A stretch of 64,000 nucleotides of DNA from NCBI RefSeq assembly GCF_003386165.1, contig NZ_QRDV01000001.1, positions 310,001-374,000 of the forward strand. The letters run 5' to 3'. The notes under the pieces are model-generated. The model had not been told where the DNA came from. It made no database searches and saw nothing but the letters and a program-made list of their open reading frames with translations. The position numbers and the translations under genes were made by a program. Positions 16,544 to 23,373 of the stretch are shown one piece after another; within the stretch, counting starts at the first letter, position 1; each line of letters opens with the position of its first letter. This stretch comes from Winogradskyella eximia (GTDB lineage Bacteria > Bacteroidota > Bacteroidia > Flavobacteriales > Flavobacteriaceae).

Positions 16544-16893
16544 TAATCATCACGTTTTACTAATGCATAATATTCTCCTTCGAGTGGTAAATAACCTTGG
16601 TCATATACAAAGTAGTAAACTGTGCCAGCTTTTGTGGTGTAAATACTTGTGAAGTAGTTAAAATCAAATCCTTTTTCTATGAGTTTGGCTCTAGAGCATT
16701 TCATCTTTTTGTTAGGATTTAGTGCTTCTAGAATTCTATAGTTTTTTCGTAATCGATTATTAGTATTTCTAATTAAGTTTTTGGCATCTTTATTAATGCG
16801 ATTATTCTGCGCATTTCTACAGCCATCGCTGCAGTATTTTTTATCAATTCTGCCAATGATTACATCACCACATTCTGGACATTTTTTGCGCAT
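16543..16893 (-). CDS. Small zinc-ribbon protein
   Basis: The 116-residue protein has an N-terminal zinc ribbon with Cys5-x2-Cys8 (CPECG) and Cys21-x3-Cys25 (CSDGC). It is followed by a basic Asn/Arg-rich helix (RNAQNNRINKDAKNLIRN) and a short beta-rich C-terminus ending YFVYDQGYLPLEGEYYALV. The basic segment suggests nucleic-acid contact, but this is inferred. It is translationally coupled to the GIDE-like membrane protein. Confidence 0.75.
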   Translation of the reverse strand: MRKKCPECGDVIIGRIDKKYCSDGCRNAQNNRINKDAKNLIRNTNNRLRKNYRILEALNPNKKMKCSRAKLIEKGFDFNYFTSIYTTKAGTVYYFVYDQGYLPLEGEYYALVKRDD

Positions 16894-16929
16894 AGTCTAA
16901 CTTTTAGTTCTTACAAGATAATTAAAATC

Positions 16930-17574
16930 TTATAAACCGCTAGCAATGATAACAGTATTGGTGTTATTAACTTTGTTATAAACGGCAACTTCGAAGACTT
17001 TTGATTTTAAATAGTCAATTAAGGTTTTAATTTTTTCTTGGTTAGAGTCTTTTACTGAGGCATTAAAAAGAATGGTACCTTTTGATGATTTTGAGTTTAA
17101 AATATAATTCCAAAATGTGGTACTGAGAAATTTATCTGGCACACTAAGATCTATATAAAGATCAATAATTATAAGATCGAATTGCTTTTTGTTTTTCTCT
17201 GCAAATTGATAAGCGTCAGTACAGTGTATTTTAAGCTGTTGGTTTTCTGAAATATCAAATTCTGTTTTAGCTATTTCAATAATTACAGGATCTAATTCTA
17301 CAGCTTCAATAGCATTGGTATAGTTAAAATCATTTCTAAGTGTTTTAATCACACTTCCGCCTCCCATTCCTAAAATGAGTATGGAATTTATTTTGGAGAG
17401 TTCAATTTTCTCTAATCCAAATTTTAAAATTCGTTGCAAGGAACCGTAACTATAATTCGCATTTTGGGAATTAAGATGTTTTTTGCCGTTGTACCAAGTT
17501 ATTTCTAATTCTCCACTGTACTTAGAGGTAATCTTTTTTGTAACAGGATAGATGTAACTGAGCAGTTGCTTCAT
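16930..17574 (-). CDS. Spermidine-synthase-like methyltransferase-fold protein
   Basis: The 214-residue protein has the SAM-type Rossmann motif ILGMGGGSVIKTL, followed by acidic loop EAVELDPVIIEIAK and DLIIIDLYIDLSVPD, as in polyamine aminopropyltransferases. It is shorter than spermidine synthase (about 280-300), and the N-terminal domain is mostly absent. The region SYGSLQRILKFG replaces the usual MMYQDxLQ gate. It is therefore a spermidine-synthase-like protein rather than a confirmed enzyme. It lies 36 bases upstream of the zinc-ribbon gene on the same strand. Confidence 0.75.
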   Translation of the reverse strand: MKQLLSYIYPVTKKITSKYSGELEITWYNGKKHLNSQNANYSYGSLQRILKFGLEKIELSKINSILILGMGGGSVIKTLRNDFNYTNAIEAVELDPVIIEIAKTEFDISENQQLKIHCTDAYQFAEKNKKQFDLIIIDLYIDLSVPDKFLSTTFWNYILNSKSSKGTILFNASVKDSNQEKIKTLIDYLKSKVFEVAVYNKVNNTNTVIIASGL

Positions 17575-17641
17575 ATTTTGGTTTAGAGCAGTGTTAAATA
17601 AATTAATTTAATCCGTTTTATCTGCTGTTTTAAGGTTTGCT

Positions 17642-18469
17642 TTATTGTTTAAAATCAGCTCTACCCAAGTTATTGTTAAATTTAATATCTGACCAATCGA
17701 CTAGTATCCAAGGATCATTACTTACGTCTGCCTCCCAATTAGAACTCTTATATCTTCGTTTGGTAGGTATTAAAATCCCTTCTATGTTTTCGTATTTCAT
17801 TTCCATTAGCATTGGTTCTGTTCTTCCAAAATCCATAACGGTAAAGAGAAACTGATCCACTAAATGGGTATCTGAATTAATATATAATTGATAAATGTCC
17901 TTTGGTTCATTATTCTTAGACTCAAATGTAACTTTAACAATATCATAGGTGATACTATCTATGGTTTTTTCTTGAAGATATTGGTATTGTAATCCAGGAT
18001 CTAACAATTTTTGCATCATAGTAAACCAATAATAATTTGTAGGTCTGTTAAAAGCTACTTTTTTTAGTGAAGAGGAATCTGTCACAATTTTACCATTATG
18101 TTTTAACCAAAATTCGTTACCGTCGTAACCCTGTTCAATAACTCCTTTTAGATGAGCTAGTGTGCGTTCGTGCTTTGTGTATTTTCCATAAGATAATTCG
18201 CCATTAAACATGTACTTCTCATTTGAAACATCTGTTTTGCCATCTGGTGTTTGGTAAGTGTATGTATATACAACATCTTTTTTATTAGCAAGCTGACTAT
18301 AATCTCCAACTTTCTGAGTCATTTTGTAAACTAATTCGTGACCTTTATTTTTAAACTTTAAATGATCTGCCTCTACGACTTGTTCAGGTAGTGTTTTTAC
18401 ATTTTGTTTCGAATCATTTTTACATGATATTAAAGTTAAAATTAAGCAGAGTACTAAACTTATTCTCAT
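17642..18469 (-). CDS. Predicted lipoprotein (DUF6503-like)
   Basis: The start is placed at 18469 (MRISLVLCLILTLISC) because this begins a correct lipoprotein signal. The longer frame to 18538 adds an unlikely leader. The 275-residue protein has lipobox TLISC followed by KNDSKQ. The mature part has repeated short beta segments (YTYTYQTPDGKTDVSNEKYMF, IKFNNNLGRADF) consistent with an LolA/LppX-like open barrel. This resembles a flavobacterial outer-membrane lipoprotein family, but no role is known. Confidence 0.7.
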   Translation of the reverse strand: MRISLVLCLILTLISCKNDSKQNVKTLPEQVVEADHLKFKNKGHELVYKMTQKVGDYSQLANKKDVVYTYTYQTPDGKTDVSNEKYMFNGELSYGKYTKHERTLAHLKGVIEQGYDGNEFWLKHNGKIVTDSSSLKKVAFNRPTNYYWFTMMQKLLDPGLQYQYLQEKTIDSITYDIVKVTFESKNNEPKDIYQLYINSDTHLVDQFLFTVMDFGRTEPMLMEMKYENIEGILIPTKRRYKSSNWEADVSNDPWILVDWSDIKFNNNLGRADFKQ

Positions 18470-18632
18470 TTTTATTTTTTTATAATATGTTATAACCGAT
18501 GAATTTTGGTCTTGGTTTATTGAATTATAAAAGTACAATAAAAGGCAAACCTGTTACTATTAATTTAAAATATAATGGGAGTTAGCAACATAACCTTAAC
18601 ACAGATAAAATCAGTACTTAACATCTAACGGA

Positions 18633-18640
18633 TACGTTTG
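18633..18640 (+). promoter_or_regulatory. -7 box TACGTTTG of an orphan transcript
   Basis: TACGTTTG fits TAnnTTTG. No start codon follows before the terminator at 18728-18757, so it would drive the candidate non-coding RNA. Confidence 0.4.
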
Positions 18641-18644
18641 TTTT

Positions 18645-18757
18645 AATTTTGAAGTGTAAACATTTGCAAGGAACATCTTCACATTGACTTGGTAAGAAGC
18701 AGTATCCTTTCAACTTGTTAGAATTTAGCATCCTGATAGTGGGTGCTTTTTTTTTGT
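18645..18757 (+). ncRNA. Candidate small RNA with its own promoter and terminator
   Basis: A rho-independent terminator (AGCATCC 18728-18734, GGGTGCT 18742-18748, then nine T) stands alone in this gap. The gene to the left runs on the minus strand and no ATG occurs between the -7 box at 18633 and the hairpin. The implied transcript is about 110 bases. The 5' end is estimated from the -7 box. No known RNA family is recognised. Confidence 0.4.
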
Positions 18758-18930
18758 GTCTAATTCTTTCCTCTTTAAAGCGTATTAAACGGTTTTAATT
18801 AATTACAAACGTTTACAAACGAATGTAAGTAAGTAAATACCGATTATCATTTGCAAGCCTCCACATCTTTGCAGTGTCGAAACATCAGAACTCGATAGTA
18901 TTAACTGTTTAACCATTAAATTTAGAAATT

Positions 18931-19263
18931 ATGAACACACTTAAAAACAAAGTACAGTTGATTGGTAACTTAGGAAATGACCCAGAAATCACCAATTTTG
19001 AATCAGGCAAAATTTTAGCTAAATTCTCTATCGCAACTAACGATAGTTATAAGAATGCACAAGGCGAAAAAATTACAGACACACAATGGCACAATGTTGT
19101 TGCCTGGGGAAAAACGGCTCAGATAGTAGAAAAATATATTACCAAAGGAAAAGAAGTAGCGATAGAAGGGAAGTTAACATCGCGTTCTTGGGAGGATAAA
19201 GATGGCATGAAGCGTTATATAACAGAAGTGGTTTGTAATGAGCTTTTAATGTTAGGGAAATAA
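18931..19263 (+). CDS. ssb: Single-stranded DNA-binding protein, short form
   Basis: The 110-residue OB-fold protein matches the SSB family: NTLKNKVQLIGNLGNDPEI, FSIATNDSYKN, DTQWHNVVAWGKTAQIVEKYITKGKEVAIEGKLTSRSW. It stops right after the OB fold (NELLMLGK) and lacks the linker and acidic D-D-x-P-F tip through which housekeeping SSB recruits repair and replication proteins. This is therefore probably an accessory SSB, with another copy elsewhere in the genome. It has a long upstream region with a near-consensus -7 box CATCTTTG at 18864-18871 and its own terminator. Confidence 0.9.
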   Translation: MNTLKNKVQLIGNLGNDPEITNFESGKILAKFSIATNDSYKNAQGEKITDTQWHNVVAWGKTAQIVEKYITKGKEVAIEGKLTSRSWEDKDGMKRYITEVVCNELLMLGK

Positions 19264-19291
19264 CACCACAGTAATTTGTATGAAATAAAAA

Positions 19292-19319
19292 AGAGCAACC
19301 CATTAGGTTGCTCTTTTTC
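19292..19319. terminator. Terminator between ssb and the cupredoxin-like gene
   Basis: AGAGCAACC (19292-19300) pairs with GGTTGCTCT (19306-19314). A-run and T-run flank it on both sides, so it can serve both convergent genes. Confidence 0.88.
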
Positions 19320-19348
19320 TATTTATAAATAAATCTATTTAGTTAGAT

Positions 19349-19732
19349 TTATTCTACTGTTAGTGTATACTGAGGTGTGTGATTTAAAGGACAGAAATAT
19401 ACATATTCTCCCTTAGCTAAAGTGGTTACATTACTAGATTCTTTAGTATTGTTTTCTACAGCTTTAGTGACATAAGCGGTTTTAATATGGTTTTCTGGTT
19501 TAGAAGCATCTTTTCCTTTCTGGACTAATACAAAACCTACTTGTTGACCAACATTATTATTGGCAATTTCAAAAATATAGTCGCCTTCTTTTAACCTTAA
19601 TTCAGTTTGAGTAAATACACCTTTTGTTTGTTCTAAAGAAACTGTTGTTGCTTTAGTTTTCATGCTGTCTTGTGCATTTCCTGTTAATGTAAAGGTTAAT
19701 GCGATTACGATTATTGCAATAAATTTTTTCAT
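19349..19732 (-). CDS. Secreted cupredoxin-like protein
   Basis: The protein has 127 residues: signal peptide about 1-20 (FTLTGNAQD), then one beta-sandwich domain. The C-terminal YFCPLNHTPQYTL carries the Cys and His spacing of a type 1 copper site, with Gln where Met usually sits. The usual first copper His, expected near the NNNVGQQVGFVLV strand, is missing (Gln-Gln there), so copper binding is doubtful. It lies 32 bases after the CMD/AhpD-like gene and is probably cotranscribed from its promoter. Confidence 0.72.
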   Translation of the reverse strand: MKKFIAIIVIALTFTLTGNAQDSMKTKATTVSLEQTKGVFTQTELRLKEGDYIFEIANNNVGQQVGFVLVQKGKDASKPENHIKTAYVTKAVENNTKESSNVTTLAKGEYVYFCPLNHTPQYTLTVE

Positions 19733-19764
19733 TCTTTTTAAATTTTATGAGTTGTGATTATTAA

Positions 19765-20313
19765 TTAAATAGTTTCTAATTCTAAAGGTTGCGCTACAGG
19801 GAAATCTACAGGCACTTGTGTGGTACTATGTATATAATTAGAGATGGTTTTGTCACCAACTAAAGAAATAGTGTCTATTAAATTTCCTTTTGTATAACCA
19901 GCATTAAAGTAGTTCTCTAATATGTCTTGGTCTGTTTTTCCTCTGTTTTCTGTGATGTTTTTGGCTAGTTTTGCTAAGGCATCAAATTTTTCGTTTACAC
20001 TAGAAAATCCAGCTCTTAATTCTAAGATTTGTTCGTCTGTAAAGCCGTTCATTTTTCCAATGGCAGTATGTGCGGAAAGACAATAAATACAATCGTTTAC
20101 TTGACTAACAGCAAGATTTACAACTTCCTTTTCTTTAGCAGATAGTGAGGTTTTGGCATTGGTAAACGTTAAGTAGTTTTCTAAAGCAGTGTCACTATTT
20201 GCATAGGTTGCATATAAATTAGGTACAAAACCTAATGCCTTATTTAGGTTATCGAATATGGCTTGGTTATTAGTGCTAACGTCTTCTCTTTTTAAAATAT
20301 TAAATGTGCTCAT
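19765..20313 (-). CDS. Carboxymuconolactone decarboxylase/AhpD-family protein
   Basis: The 182-residue all-helical protein has the AhpD-type redox motif Cys-x2-Cys followed by His (DCIYCLSAHTAIGK) near residue 85. Proteins of this group are peroxidase-linked reductants or have unknown decarboxylase-like roles; the CxxC motif points to alkylhydroperoxidase-like activity. It is first of a probable two-gene operon with the cupredoxin-like gene. Upstream is an operator/promoter module repeated once more in the same gap. Confidence 0.85.
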   Translation of the reverse strand: MSTFNILKREDVSTNNQAIFDNLNKALGFVPNLYATYANSDTALENYLTFTNAKTSLSAKEKEVVNLAVSQVNDCIYCLSAHTAIGKMNGFTDEQILELRAGFSSVNEKFDALAKLAKNITENRGKTDQDILENYFNAGYTKGNLIDTISLVGDKTISNYIHSTTQVPVDFPVAQPLELETI

Positions 20314-20380
20314 GTTTTAATTTTTTTTATCCTGATTTAATACAGAATTATTAGTAATTGTTTTGATTTTTTTGTTGGTA

Positions 20381-20446
20381 CAAAGTTGAGATATATCACA
20401 GTGCTAAAGAATGCTTGTTATTCCCTTTGGCATGTCATTATTTCCC
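20381..20446 (-). promoter_or_regulatory. Promoter/operator module A, upstream of the AhpD-like gene
   Basis: Minus-strand order: site GGAAATAATGACATGCC within 20423-20446, then a -7-like box CAACTTTG (20381-20388, first T of TAnnTTTG replaced by C). The same layout occurs at 20637-20702, with the site at exactly the same distance from the box. A weak box with an upstream site is typical of activator-dependent promoters. Confidence 0.55.
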
Positions 20447-20457
20447 TTGTGATTAAT

Positions 20458-20610
20458 TTAGCTTACAAATGGCTTTTCGGCATCACAGTAATAATCATGA
20501 ATATGTTTTTGAGCACAATGAGTTTCTGTGTTAATAGTGCTCGCTATTTTTCTTGGACTGTTTGTAAATATCTCTATGAGATTAAATATGGATTTGATTT
20601 TTAGTTTCAT
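20458..20610 (-). CDS. Small His/Cys-containing protein (50 aa)
   Basis: This open frame encodes MKLKIKSIFNLIEIFTNSPR and then a segment rich in His and Cys (His31, Cys32, His36, His38, Cys42), suitable for metal binding. It starts 26 bases after the -7 box of module B and stops just before module A. No family is recognised. An overlapping 72-codon frame exists on the opposite strand, but only this strand has promoter support. Confidence 0.5.
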   Translation of the reverse strand: MKLKIKSIFNLIEIFTNSPRKIASTINTETHCAQKHIHDYYCDAEKPFVS

Positions 20611-20636
20611 CTTGTTATTGTTTTAATATTACAATG

Positions 20637-20702
20637 CAAAGATGCGAGGGAAGTGGGAACTTTAAAATGAAGAATTTGCCCTACGGCATGTCAATTTTTC
20701 CT
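20637..20702 (-). promoter_or_regulatory. Promoter/operator module B, upstream of the 50-residue protein
   Basis: Minus-strand order: site GGAAAAATTGACATGCC within 20679-20702, then -7-like box CATCTTTG (20637-20644). It aligns without gaps to module A; the plus-strand CCCT edge of the site is 42 bases from the box edge in both. It overlaps the last codons of the AraC gene. Confidence 0.55.
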
Positions 20703-21543
20703 AACTAGAGGTATTTAAGCGTTTTTTATAGTCTGAAGGAGACAAAGCTGTATGTTTTTTAAATAAACGGCTTAAATGAGATGCGTCTTCAAAACCAATA
20801 TCATAAGCTATTTCTTTTGCTGTTTTATCGGTGTAGACTAATTGGCGTTGTGTTTCTAATACAATACGATTATGTATAATTTGTAATGGGCTTCTATTTA
20901 GTTTCGCAAAATTATTAGATAATGTTTTAGGTGATCTAAACAGTTTTTCGGCATAGAATGCTACACTGTGTTCTGTTTTAAAATGTTGTTCCACCAAGTA
21001 ATTAAACTCACGTAGTAAATCTACTTTAGAACTTTTAGGGGATTCTGTAATACCTTCTTTGGCTTTTAATAAACGCGTGCTCTTTATAATAAACCGAGCC
21101 ATGAGCATTCTAAGCATTTCGGCTTGTATGTTGTCTTCGGTTTCTAACTCGTCAATAAAGACTTCATGCAGCGTATTATACTTCTGTTGCTCGGTATGAT
21201 CTAAATGAATAACAGGAATATTAGTATTGCCAAAAAAGAGAATGCCAACACAACTTACTTCTTGATCGTGATCTTTAATACAATAAAATTCACTGTTAAA
21301 TTGATAAATGATGACGTCCTTACCTCCATTATATTGAAGATATTGAATAGGAGTTAATGCTAATATGCTATGAGGTGGCACGGTAAACGGAACGTTATCA
21401 ATAGTTAAATCAATAGCTTCAGATTTAGCCCAAATAAAAGTGTATAACTCACATTGTTTCGCCTTTTTAAAGGAAAGCAAATCAGTTTCATTTCCAATGT
21501 TGAAAATAGCGTTTGTAGAAAATTCTTTAAAAGTATGAGTCAT
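20701..21543 (-). CDS. AraC-family transcriptional regulator
   Basis: The protein has 280 residues. Residues about 10-110 form a cupin-like sensing domain with TVPPHSILALTPIQYLQY. Residues about 180-278 hold the AraC double helix-turn-helix (HSVAFYAEKLFRSPKTLSNNFAKL and TAKEIAYDIGFEDASHLSRLFKKHTALSPSDYKK). Immediately downstream on the same strand are two modules sharing a 24-bp site, so it is the obvious candidate to bind them. It also lies next to the 3-hydroxybutyrate dehydrogenase locus and might act there. Effector unknown. Confidence 0.9.
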   Translation of the reverse strand: MTHTFKEFSTNAIFNIGNETDLLSFKKAKQCELYTFIWAKSEAIDLTIDNVPFTVPPHSILALTPIQYLQYNGGKDVIIYQFNSEFYCIKDHDQEVSCVGILFFGNTNIPVIHLDHTEQQKYNTLHEVFIDELETEDNIQAEMLRMLMARFIIKSTRLLKAKEGITESPKSSKVDLLREFNYLVEQHFKTEHSVAFYAEKLFRSPKTLSNNFAKLNRSPLQIIHNRIVLETQRQLVYTDKTAKEIAYDIGFEDASHLSRLFKKHTALSPSDYKKRLNTSS

Positions 21544-21620
21544 AGCTACTAAGTCTAATAAGTAGCAAAAAAATTACAAAACATGAAAATTATTTATGAA
21601 GCTTTATAGATGAAAGCATA

Positions 21621-21674
21621 AAAAAGGCACCAGAGGTTTAGACTAACACTTAAAGGTTCTGATGCCTATTTTTA
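21621..21674 (-). terminator. Terminator after the 3-hydroxybutyrate dehydrogenase gene
   Basis: GGCACCAGA (about 21626-21634) and TCTGATGCC (about 21658-21666) form an imperfect long stem. On the minus strand it is followed by six T, ending the operon upstream of the AraC gene. Confidence 0.7.
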
Positions 21675-21726
21675 TTAAAAGTACAGTTCTATAAATAGCA
21701 GAAGTTTATAGGATTTATACTATACA

Positions 21727-22497
21727 TTATTGTGCACTCCAACCTCCATCTAATGCAAAAGATGTTCCTGTGATGGTAGTTGAGCTGTCTTTAGCTAATA
21801 AAATGGCCATATCAGCAATAGTTTCGACTGGGACAAATTGTTTTACGGCTTGTTTTTTCAACATCACTTTTTCTACAACGTCGTCTTCGGTCATGTGGTG
21901 TGCTTTGGCTTGGTCTTTTATTTGGCCTTCTACTAAAGGTGTTTTTACATAACCAGGACAAATAGCATTACAGGTGATATTAAAAGGTGCACCTTCTAAA
22001 GCGAGGACTTTCGTCATACCAATAACACCGTGTTTAGCAGTAACGTAGGCCGATTTAAATTCTGATGCTCTTAAGCCATGCACGGAAGACACATTAATGA
22101 TTCTTCCAAAGTTTTGTTTTTTCATTTGTTTCCATGCGGCTTTTGAGGCGTAGAATACGGCATTCATGTTTATAGCTATGATATTTTCGTATTTGTTATT
22201 TGGAAAATCTTCAATAGGAGAAACAAATTGAATACCTGCATTGTTGACTAAAACGTGTAAGCTTCCAAAAGTATTTATAGTCTCATTTATTAAATGTTCT
22301 ATGGCTTCAGATTGTAATAAATTAGCATTAGAAAATCCGACTTTTATGTTATGCTCTTGTGCTATATTATTAGCAATATCTTGTCCATTGGCTTCTAAAC
22401 CATGAAACATAATATTGTAACTTTCTTTAGCAAATTGATGTGCGATGCCTAAACCAATGCCGCTTGTGCTTCCTGTAATAAGAACGGTTTTATTCAT
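21727..22497 (-). CDS. D-3-hydroxybutyrate dehydrogenase
   Basis: The 256-residue classical SDR has NAD motif TGSTSGIGLGIA (residues 9-20), NNAG (85-88), and catalytic Ser138, Tyr151 and Lys155 (SSVHGL...AYVTAKHG). Blocks typical of D-3-hydroxybutyrate dehydrogenase are AGIQFVSPIEDFP, NAICPGYVKTPLVEGQI, KKQAVKQFVPVE and the C-terminal DGGWSAQ. It oxidises D-3-hydroxybutyrate to acetoacetate with NAD+ in the cytoplasm. Together with the hydrolases, receptor and symporter upstream it suggests use of hydroxybutyrate esters or oligomers. Confidence 0.88.
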   Translation of the reverse strand: MNKTVLITGSTSGIGLGIAHQFAKESYNIMFHGLEANGQDIANNIAQEHNIKVGFSNANLLQSEAIEHLINETINTFGSLHVLVNNAGIQFVSPIEDFPNNKYENIIAINMNAVFYASKAAWKQMKKQNFGRIINVSSVHGLRASEFKSAYVTAKHGVIGMTKVLALEGAPFNITCNAICPGYVKTPLVEGQIKDQAKAHHMTEDDVVEKVMLKKQAVKQFVPVETIADMAILLAKDSSTTITGTSFALDGGWSAQ

Positions 22498-22582
22498 GTG
22501 TTATATCTATTGTTTTTTAATTGTCACATGGTACATCCATATAATGATTTCCTTTTGGTGTCAAAATCTAGTTATGGATGTT

Positions 22583-23362
22583 TCATGCTTTTAAAAATTT
22601 TTGAAGTTCTAAATTAAAAGCATCTGGTTGATCTAAAACAACTCCATGTCTGGAGTTTTTTATCACAGCTAGTGTGGCGTTTTGCATGCGATTGATATAC
22701 TCTTCTTTAAATGCTACAGGTGTATAATCCATATCTGATGCAATCACTAAGGTTCTTGTTGTAATCTCCTTAATTCTATCACCCAAACCCCAAGCCATTA
22801 AAGTGACAAATGATTTGTAATACGCATTGTAGTCATTGTTTTTACAACGAATTTCAAATTCATTTCTTAATTCAGTTTGATGGTCTTCTGGGAACATATT
22901 AAATGAAATCTCTTTCGATAAGGCGTCTAATCCTTTATTTTCTAAGAATGTAGTTCGGCTTTTTAAAAGATCCTCTCCAATTTCACCCATGTTATTAAAA
23001 TCAGGACCACTGTTTACAATTACTAAATTGTCTAAGTATTCTGGGTGTTGCGCAGCCATTTCAAATGCGACAGCTCCTCCCATTGAAAAACCAATAATTG
23101 TTGCTTTTTTTATGTTTAGTTGATCTAGAAGTTGCTTTATATCTTCGGTCATTAACTCAACACTATAGGCATCTTGTGGTTTTGAAGATTCTCCATGACC
23201 TCTTAAATCTACCGTAATTACACGATGTGTTTTAGAAAAGAAAGGGACTTGTGCGTCCCAATCTTTTTTAGTGGATCCTAAGCCATGAAGTAGAACAAGG
23301 ACATCTCCTTTTCCACGATCTTCATAAGCGAGGTCTATATCGTTAACTTGTGTTTTTAACAT
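22583..23362 (-). CDS. Cytoplasmic alpha/beta hydrolase
   Basis: The 259-residue alpha/beta hydrolase lacks a signal peptide. The nucleophile elbow is GFSMGG with Ser93; the oxyanion loop is LLHGLGST (about 25-31). The acid is probably Asp in IASDMDYTP (about 210) and the base His in SRHGVVLDQ (about 240). It is related to 3-oxoadipate enol-lactonase-type esterases. It sits 11 bases after the TonB receptor on the same strand. Within this locus it may cleave a hydroxyacid dimer or lactone after import, which is inferred from context. Confidence 0.85.
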   Translation of the reverse strand: MLKTQVNDIDLAYEDRGKGDVLVLLHGLGSTKKDWDAQVPFFSKTHRVITVDLRGHGESSKPQDAYSVELMTEDIKQLLDQLNIKKATIIGFSMGGAVAFEMAAQHPEYLDNLVIVNSGPDFNNMGEIGEDLLKSRTTFLENKGLDALSKEISFNMFPEDHQTELRNEFEIRCKNNDYNAYYKSFVTLMAWGLGDRIKEITTRTLVIASDMDYTPVAFKEEYINRMQNATLAVIKNSRHGVVLDQPDAFNLELQKFLKA

Positions 23363-23373
23363 GTTTTAGAAAC

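Noticed and set aside
20386..20604. Forward 72-codon frame in the gap before the AhpD-like gene
   Set aside because: It is antisense to the 50-residue frame in the same codon register, has no plus-strand promoter box, and looks like a composition artefact. The minus-strand frame has matching promoter modules.
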